A DNA stretch of 57,581 nt from an uncultured Campylobacter sp. Its GTDB lineage: Bacteria; Campylobacterota; Campylobacteria; Campylobacterales; Campylobacteraceae. A model generated the notes under the pieces. It saw only the letters and a program-made list of their open reading frames with translations. It made no database searches and was not told where the DNA came from. This document shows, in pieces, positions 52,694 through 57,581 of this stretch (within the stretch, counting starts at the first letter, position 1; the number at the start of each line of letters is the position of its first letter). The stretch lies in assembly GCF_938045205.1 (NCBI RefSeq), contig NZ_CALIMY010000168.1, positions 1 to 57,581 on the forward strand, read 5' to 3'. A program made the translations under genes and the position numbers.

Positions 52694-53462
52694 GAGCGCA
52701 GATATGCGAGCTTACGCCGCGAAACTTCGGCACGAAAGGCTTGCTTCAGCGGCGAAATTTTTAGAATTTTATGCGGCGAAATTCTGCGCTCGCATGGGTA
52801 AAATTTGCAACGCTTTTTTAAGAGGCGAGATTTGCGGTGCGCTACTTGCGAGCAAATTTTGCGCGGCTAGATGCAGCAAAATTCGTAGCGTAAAATACTA
52901 CGCCGAATTTTACAGCGCCGCACATGGCAATAAAATTTATGGCGTCATGACGGATAATAAAATTTTAGGCACCGCATTAGCGAGCGCGGGAAATTTTGAG
53001 CTACAAAATACGCGTGTAAATTTAAGACCTAGGAACACATACGCGGATTTAAAATTTAAAGGCGGCGCAAATTCCAAGCTCGAGGGCGACTTAAATTCTA
53101 AATTTAAAAACGGCGCGAGCTTTGGGTTCTTATGCGGCGGCAACGCAAAGTCGATAAAATCTAATGGTTCGGCAGATGCTTTAAACCATAGCGGCGCAAA
53201 CAAAATTTTAGCCTCTGTCTGGACGGACAGAATTTTAAGCTCCGCCATCTCGGCTGTGGATTTAGTTTTCAATGCGGCGGCGAAGAATTTTATCTCTAGC
53301 GCGGAGACAGGGATTTTGGCTTCAATCCTGGTGAATGAGATTTTAAACCTTAGCGCTGCGGGTGAAATTTCAAAGCCAAATGCTACGGGCAAAATTTTAA
53401 ACCTCAGTGCTGTGCCGCTCGCGGATTTTGGACCTAAAGGAGCGGGCGGATGCGAGATTTAG
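52686..53462 (+). CDS. Repeat-derived ORF between thiH and thiE
   Basis: 258-codon ORF that starts inside thiH and ends 13 nt into thiE. The protein is built from blocks such as AAKFLEFYAAKFC, NKIYGVMTDNKILG and ANKILASVWTDRILSSA, i.e. translated AAATTT/AAAATTTTA words with GC-rich spacers, the same composition as the intergenic arrays. The frame has no stop over 777 nt and a minus-strand frame is also open for much of it. It resembles no family I know. It could be a de novo gene, or simply an array that lacks stops because of its word composition. thiH and thiE are normally adjacent. Confidence 0.4.
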   Translation: MCESADMRAYAAKLRHERLASAAKFLEFYAAKFCARMGKICNAFLRGEICGALLASKFCAARCSKIRSVKYYAEFYSAAHGNKIYGVMTDNKILGTALASAGNFELQNTRVNLRPRNTYADLKFKGGANSKLEGDLNSKFKNGASFGFLCGGNAKSIKSNGSADALNHSGANKILASVWTDRILSSAISAVDLVFNAAAKNFISSAETGILASILVNEILNLSAAGEISKPNATGKILNLSAVPLADFGPKGAGGCEI

Positions 53463-54475
53463 AGCTTGCTTCGCGCATTACGATCATCACAAATCGCGCG
53501 CTCTGCGGCGGCGAGGCGGCACTGCTTGCGCGTATAGCGGATTTTGCCGCAACGGACGTAGGCGAGATCGTCGTACGCGAAAAAGACCTGAGCGAGAAAG
53601 CTTACGCAGCGCTGTTTTGTAAAATTTTACTCGCCTGCGAGAACGGATTTTGTGCGGATACGGTCCGCAAGCACGCCGCTACAGATGAGATTTGGCCTAA
53701 AAATTCCGCTTGCGTTTTAGATGAAATTTTGTCTGAAAATTTTACCGGCGCCGCAAATCGCGCGGACGATAGCACGCCAGGCGAAATTTCGCTTCGCGGT
53801 GCCGTATGCAAAACGAAACTAGCGGCAGAAGGCGTACGGAGCGCAGAAAATACGGAAAGTATGCGGAGTACGCAAAGTGCGGAAAATACGAATGATGTGC
53901 ATAGTGCAAAAAATGCGCGGAGTGCGCAGTACATAGGGAGCTCAGAAAATGTAGGGGGCGTAGAAAATTCACAGAGCGTAAAAAAGGCGGAAAACTCGCA
54001 GAGCGCGGAGGGCGTGCAGAGTGCAGAGAGTGTAAGGTGCCCACCCGCGATCTTTGTGCATAATTTTGCAGATTTTGCGCTGAGCGCGGGAATGAGAAAT
54101 TTATGGCTGCCGCTCGGGGTTTTGCGGAGCTTTAGCGCGGCGCACGGCGCGGAGTTTTTGCGCGCGAATTTCAAAAAATTGGTCGCTTCCTGCCACAGCG
54201 AGGCGGAGGCGCGCGAGGCGCTGGAGCTGGGTGCCAGCGCGATCTGCCTGAGCCACATCTTCACGACCGATTGCAAGGCGGGGCTCGCGCCGAAGGGGCT
54301 AAATTTGATCCGCGCCGTGCGGGAGTTTTTCGCGGGCGAAATCTATGCGCTGGGCGGCATAACGCCGCGCAATTTCGCCTCCGTCCTACGCGCAGGAGCC
54401 GACAGGATCGCCGTTATGAGCTCAGCGATGGCGGCGCGGGACGCGAGCGATTTCATAAGAAAATTTAAGAAATAA
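53450..54475 (+). CDS. thiE: Thiamin-phosphate synthase with large repeat insertion
   Basis: 341 aa against about 200 for normal ThiE. The flanks are recognisable: ITIITNRALCGG and IVVREKDLSEKAYAALFC at the N-terminus; IFVHNFADFAL, SCHSEAEAREALELGASAI, FTTDCKAGLAPKGL and YALGGITPRNF at the C-terminus. Between about residues 63 and 198 is an insertion of about 135 residues, half of which is a 3-residue repeat. ThiE joins the pyrimidine and thiazole units. Whether the enzyme still works is unknown, but the frame is intact. The AAGGAG SD lies in the preceding ORF. Confidence 0.85.
   Translation: MRDLELASRITIITNRALCGGEAALLARIADFAATDVGEIVVREKDLSEKAYAALFCKILLACENGFCADTVRKHAATDEIWPKNSACVLDEILSENFTGAANRADDSTPGEISLRGAVCKTKLAAEGVRSAENTESMRSTQSAENTNDVHSAKNARSAQYIGSSENVGGVENSQSVKKAENSQSAEGVQSAESVRCPPAIFVHNFADFALSAGMRNLWLPLGVLRSFSAAHGAEFLRANFKKLVASCHSEAEAREALELGASAICLSHIFTTDCKAGLAPKGLNLIRAVREFFAGEIYALGGITPRNFASVLRAGADRIAVMSSAMAARDASDFIRKFKK
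53825..54040 (+). repeat. 9-bp coding tandem repeat inside thiE
   Basis: 216 bp, 24 units of 9 bp in perfect phase. Each encodes a triplet like AEN, TES, VRS, VQS or AEG: a small/hydrophobic residue, then a polar one, then Asn/Ser/Gly. The DNA units drift around GYR-SAR-AGT, so it is degenerate but never loses frame. Confidence 0.8.
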
Positions 54476-54656
54476 ATCGATCCAAAAATGCGGTTTGTTT
54501 CCGTTGCCGCGCCCTTGCTGCCGTCTTTGCGCTGCATGCGGCGCGACGCAAGAACACATATTTTAATAAAATCAAAAACGCGCGAAACGAACGCGATTTA
54601 TTGCGATTTAAGCCCAAAGTTATAAAATACGAGCGATTTAAGCTTAAGGATATTTT

Positions 54657-55655
54657 TTGGATAAAGTGCGGCTTGAGGAATCAAAAAAGCTTCTAAACGA
54701 ACAGTGCCGAAATTTAAAACAAAAGCTGCGAAAAGGCGCTAGCGCCGATATCTTTGACAATGCGGATTTAAGCGATGCAACGGATCGCAGATCATTAAAT
54801 TCAAACGATGCAAATTTGAATAGCGAAAACCCTAAAGATACGAATTTTAATCAAACAGATCCCAAATCGCAAGCCGATTATCTTTGTGGCGCAAATTTTC
54901 GAGATAGAAATTTAAAAGGCACGAATTTAAACTCACAAGCCGAGGTAAAATTTCAAAATTTAAACCCAGGCGGTATTTCATCGCGGGGCGCTAAACCTCG
55001 TGATTACGACAAAGAGCCGATAATCATAAAAGACCACGCTATAATTTTAAATGCTATCATCGGCACGATCTATATCATTACTACGATATTGATGGCGATA
55101 TGCGGTAAATTTTCCGCCCAGCAAATTTTATTTCTCGTTTTGCTGGATTGCTATTTTCCGCTCAGAGCATTAAATAAATTCTCAAATTTCGGCAAGTGCT
55201 ATATATGCTTTAAAAATGACGATATAACTCTATACTCTAAAAAGACGGAAGCCGTTTTATATGAGACCAAAATTTCAGATATAACTTGTATCAAACGAAC
55301 CACGGGACCGTCATACCCCGAAATATCAAAAAAGACAAAATGCCTTATGCTGCTGTTTGCTTTTATATATTTGCTTTTAGTTTTTTTCGTATCGGTAGTG
55401 ATAGACGGAAGGGAGGAAAATTTTTGGATAATTTTTGCGGTAATTATACCTATTAGCTTCTTTCCTTTATTGCTATATAGGCTTTTTAACGGGCTAGGCT
55501 TTGATATTATAAATGACAGCATATTGATATATGACAAAAATTCTTTTATAGAGGTTTCGTTTCTAAGCAGCAAAGAATACGGGGAGCTAAAAGCCTATTT
55601 TATACTGAAAATAGGGAAAAATTTAGATAAAATCCCGCCACAAATTTTTGTGTAG
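54657..55655 (+). CDS. Membrane protein with pentapeptide-like N-terminal region
   Basis: 332 aa. It starts with TTG after AAGGA. Residues about 30-115 are Asn/Asp-rich with pentapeptide-like spacing (GANFRDRNLKGTNLNSQ, ADIFDNADLSDATD). The rest has four hydrophobic segments (AIILNAIIGTIYIITTILMA, LMLLFAFIYLLLVFFVSVVI) and a short soluble C-terminal domain. GC is lower than in the thi genes. Not recognised; no neighbour hints at its role. Confidence 0.6.
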   Translation: MDKVRLEESKKLLNEQCRNLKQKLRKGASADIFDNADLSDATDRRSLNSNDANLNSENPKDTNFNQTDPKSQADYLCGANFRDRNLKGTNLNSQAEVKFQNLNPGGISSRGAKPRDYDKEPIIIKDHAIILNAIIGTIYIITTILMAICGKFSAQQILFLVLLDCYFPLRALNKFSNFGKCYICFKNDDITLYSKKTEAVLYETKISDITCIKRTTGPSYPEISKKTKCLMLLFAFIYLLLVFFVSVVIDGREENFWIIFAVIIPISFFPLLLYRLFNGLGFDIINDSILIYDKNSFIEVSFLSSKEYGELKAYFILKIGKNLDKIPPQIFV

Positions 55656-55797
55656 ATCATAAAAGCGGACTCTATTTTAAATTTATATTAAATTATGATC
55701 GATCAAATTTGCCCTTTTTCAGCGATATGAAAACGATGACGTTTGAAGCGAGCAGGGATAAATTTGAACAAAATTTACCTCGTAAATTTACGAAGTC

Positions 55798-56655
55798 TCA
55801 TTCCACGAGCCGCGCGCGGATGTCGCCGAAGAGCAGCACGTCCTTCAAAACGGCGCGATCGGCGTAACCGCGCTCGTTTAGGCTCAGGTGCAGCTCGCCT
55901 CGGCTGCTCGAAAATATCGGCTGGTTTATGAAAACCACGTAAATCGCCGCAGCCTGCTTATCCGCGCCCGCGCCGCGCCCTTTAAAATTTACGTCCGTTG
56001 TGCCGGTTTTCGTGTCTGCTCCACTAGAGCTTGCGCTTGCCGCTGCGTCGGAGTTGGCATCCGTCTCGCTAGGCGGCGCGACGCCAAGCTCGCTCGCGAT
56101 ATCTGTGGCGGCGCTTCCGCGCGGCCTTTCGATGTCGATCCTTCCGTCGGCGCCTTTTGCGCCCGCGGCTCGGACGAAAAATTTATCGCCCGAGTGCGGG
56201 ATTTTAGAGAAATTGAAAAACAAACTCAGCAGGTCGTTCGTCGCAAAATAGGGCAAAATTTCATCGCTTACGAGCTGTAGCTCGCCGCCCGCGCCCTTGA
56301 ACTTTTGAAATTTTATCGTTTTGCGCGCGTAGTCGAAGGCGTAGGTTTTGCGCTCGTTTTTCGTCGTTTTGCCCTTTTTGCGCGAGACGTCGTGGACGTA
56401 GAGATCGGGCATCAAAAGCCCCGCCACGATGCGCCCCTTCGAGCGGAAGCTCTCGCGCCTTTGCCCGCTTAGGCTGCCCGCGACGCCCTGCGCAACGGCA
56501 TCCATGACGATCTCGTAGCGATCGCCCTGCCGCACGAGCCGCGTGTTTGCGCTGCCGACCGCGCCGAAAACGCCGAACGAAATCTCATATTTCGCGCTGA
56601 TCGTCTCGCCAAAAAGCGCGCTCGCGCACAAAATTAAAGTAGCAAAAAATTTCAT
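55798..56655 (-). CDS. DUF3108 exported protein
   Basis: 285 aa. Signal peptide (MKFFATLILCASALFGE) followed by the DUF3108 beta-rich fold: AKYEISFGVFGAVGSA, YEIVMDAVAQGVAG and the KKTIKFQKF-type strand. Function of the family is not known; probably envelope. An internal Ala/Ser-rich low-complexity stretch (about residues 195-240) interrupts the domain. I start at the ATG at 56655, where the signal peptide begins; the extension upstream runs into a direct repeat. Confidence 0.75.
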   Translation of the reverse strand: MKFFATLILCASALFGETISAKYEISFGVFGAVGSANTRLVRQGDRYEIVMDAVAQGVAGSLSGQRRESFRSKGRIVAGLLMPDLYVHDVSRKKGKTTKNERKTYAFDYARKTIKFQKFKGAGGELQLVSDEILPYFATNDLLSLFFNFSKIPHSGDKFFVRAAGAKGADGRIDIERPRGSAATDIASELGVAPPSETDANSDAAASASSSGADTKTGTTDVNFKGRGAGADKQAAAIYVVFINQPIFSSSRGELHLSLNERGYADRAVLKDVLLFGDIRARLVE

Positions 56656-56695
56656 CTCTACCGTCCTTCCGCTTTGCGGCGCCCCAATTATACGG

Positions 56696-56772
56696 CGCCC
56701 GTTAAATTTACGCTCTTTGCGTCGCTTTATCGCATTGTGCTCGCAAAGCTCGCGCGGGAATCTGCGCCGCAT
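56696..56772. repeat. Direct repeat copy 1 (about 75 bp)
   Basis: Shares the blocks AAATTTACGCTCTTTGCGTC and CATTGTGCTCG with the copy at 57076-57152, about 380 bp away. On the minus strand both copies encode REL[CY]EHNAI[KE]RRKERKF. The spacer between them (56773-57075) is gene-free. Confidence 0.7.
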
Positions 56773-57075
56773 TCGTAAAATTTACCATAAAAATCAAAAC
56801 TCGCGCCGCCTATTTCATTTCTCCATAGCGTGATTATTAAATATCAGCTGCCACTCCTTACCGTCGTGAAAGGCTGCGCCGTGCGTGCCCGCCTAAAAAG
56901 GCACCGACTGTCGCCGCTTTTATATTTACGACGCATATACGGCTCGGCGTGCGCTTGCCCGAAATCGGAGCGATTTTATATTTCGTACAGGCCGCTTCGT
57001 CGCAAAGCGTGCCTGCGAATAAAATCAAAATTTCATATTGCGGCTATGTTTGTACTTCGCACTAGCCGCTACGCC

Positions 57076-57152
57076 GCGCCCGTAAAATTTACGCTCTTTG
57101 CGTCGCTCTATTGCATTGTGCTCGTAAAGCTCGCGCATAAAATTTGCGCCGT
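57076..57152. repeat. Direct repeat copy 2 (about 75 bp)
   Basis: Partner of 56696-56772; differs at a handful of positions. A shorter relative (TTAAATTTACGC then TTTT) follows near 57170. No gene is supported between 56656 and 57278. Confidence 0.65.
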
Positions 57153-57278
57153 CGCCATTAAAGCGCTTGTTAAATTTACGCTTTTTACTCGGTGCTATTT
57201 TGTGCCGCAAATACAGCACGTCGATCGTTAGCAAATCCGCTCAAATTCAAACGGCTCGCGCGGGTCAAATTTGTAAAT

Positions 57279-57513
57279 TTAATCCTTCCAAAGCCACCAT
57301 TTCAGCTTGGCTATGTCGGGACGGGGCGTGCTGGCGTAGTAGCTGGCCTCGGTAAACGTAGAGGATGCATCTGCCGCGCCCGAGCGCCTTTGTGCGCTCA
57401 AACATCTCGTCCGGATCCGCACCCTTTAGCGAAGCGATGCCCTCGTAGCCGAGTGCCAGCAGATCGGCCTCTGTCGCCTCGCCGACATAGGGGATTTTCT
57501 TAAAATCGCTCAA
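57279..57513 (-). pseudogene. Cdd1-like (pathogenicity-locus family) protein, frameshifted
   Basis: The N-terminus MSDFKKIPYVGEATEADLLAL and GRCILYVYR match the helix-hairpin-helix Cdd1 family. After YVYR the frame runs off, but dropping one G of the GG pair at 57347-57348 (CC on plus) gives ASYYASTPRPDIAKLKWWLW followed by KD and a stop at 57279. That is the expected family C-terminus, for a 77-aa protein, and 235 nt minus one is divisible by three. Role unknown; DNA-binding HhH fold. Confidence 0.7.
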
Positions 57514-57581
57514 ATTTACCTCAAATTTCTTTTAAATTCCGCCAAGCTCGCCGCTTTAAATGAAATTTTAAATTTCGTTCA
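57514..57581. other. Right edge
   Basis: Only the AT-rich leader of the Cdd1-like gene is visible before the window ends. Confidence 0.4.

Noticed and set aside
1..57581. tRNA, rRNA, IS elements, prophage
   Set aside because: I found no T-loop-like GTTCRA motifs in tRNA context, no transposase or integrase genes and no terminal inverted repeats with target duplications; a tRNA scan could still change this.

Overview
Organism: the gene content and order point to Campylobacter (Campylobacterota). The blocks der-aroK-trpS and pgpA / ATP-sulfurylase-like gene / orphan response regulator of the HP1021-CemR type / ispDF / mrp match the arrangement I recall for C. jejuni. The DNA is much more GC-rich than C. 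jejuni and is saturated with the palindromic word AAATTT, which suggests a higher-GC oral-type species such as C. gracilis; the species is inference. I see no rRNA, tRNA, insertion sequence, prophage or CRISPR array. Layout: (1) 0.4-4.6 kb, a minus-strand operon with two cystine-type binding proteins, a permease, an ATPase and a transsulfuration PLP enzyme. (2) 5-8.8 kb, proB and proA separated by a frameshifted gene for a small exported protein, two tiny ORFs and an Abi/HEPN-like gene. (3) 9-12 kb, an fccABC-like operon (Tat flavoprotein reductase, periplasmic tetrahaem cytochrome, NapC-type quinol dehydrogenase) with a palindrome in its leader and what looks like a response-regulator stub at its end. 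(4) 12.2-16.7 kb, the most interesting locus: an activase ATPase and a double-cubane-cluster-type protein, followed by a Tat-exported ModA-like binding protein, a NapH-like membrane ferredoxin and a full NifB-like radical SAM enzyme. (5) 16.8-18.6 kb, two tandem DMT exporters. (6) 19.2-24.7 kb, der, a fused aroK, trpS, a small membrane protein and the ACT/DUF711 pair. (7) 24.7-31 kb, unknown genes including an internally duplicated membrane protein, then uvrB and a three-gene operon of small proteins. (8) 31-40 kb, a hydrolase, pgpA, an ATP-sulfurylase-like protein swollen by repeats, the orphan regulator, ispDF, thiC and mrp. (9) 41-48 kb, an exported unknown protein, an AT-rich frameshifted membrane-protein gene, dapD, a Mn-type CDF exporter, an ABC-F ATPase and thiS. 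(10) 49-54.5 kb, thiF, thiG, thiH and thiE, with a repeat-derived ORF lodged between thiH and thiE and a 24-unit 9-bp repeat inside thiE. (11) 54.6-57.6 kb, a pentapeptide-like membrane protein, a DUF3108 protein and a frameshifted Cdd1-like gene. How the parts work together: the fcc operon should carry electrons from the quinol pool to a periplasmic enoate-type acceptor. The activase and double-cubane protein form an ATP-driven low-potential reductase pair, and I propose that the NifB-like protein supplies or modifies its cluster. thiC, thiS, thiF, thiG, thiH and thiE make up a nearly complete thiamin biosynthesis set. A recurring theme is repeat invasion: AAATTT-rich arrays fill the intergenic spaces and degenerate repeats sit inside several housekeeping enzymes. 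Several genes carry single-base indels, which could be real decay or assembly error; the raw reads would decide.
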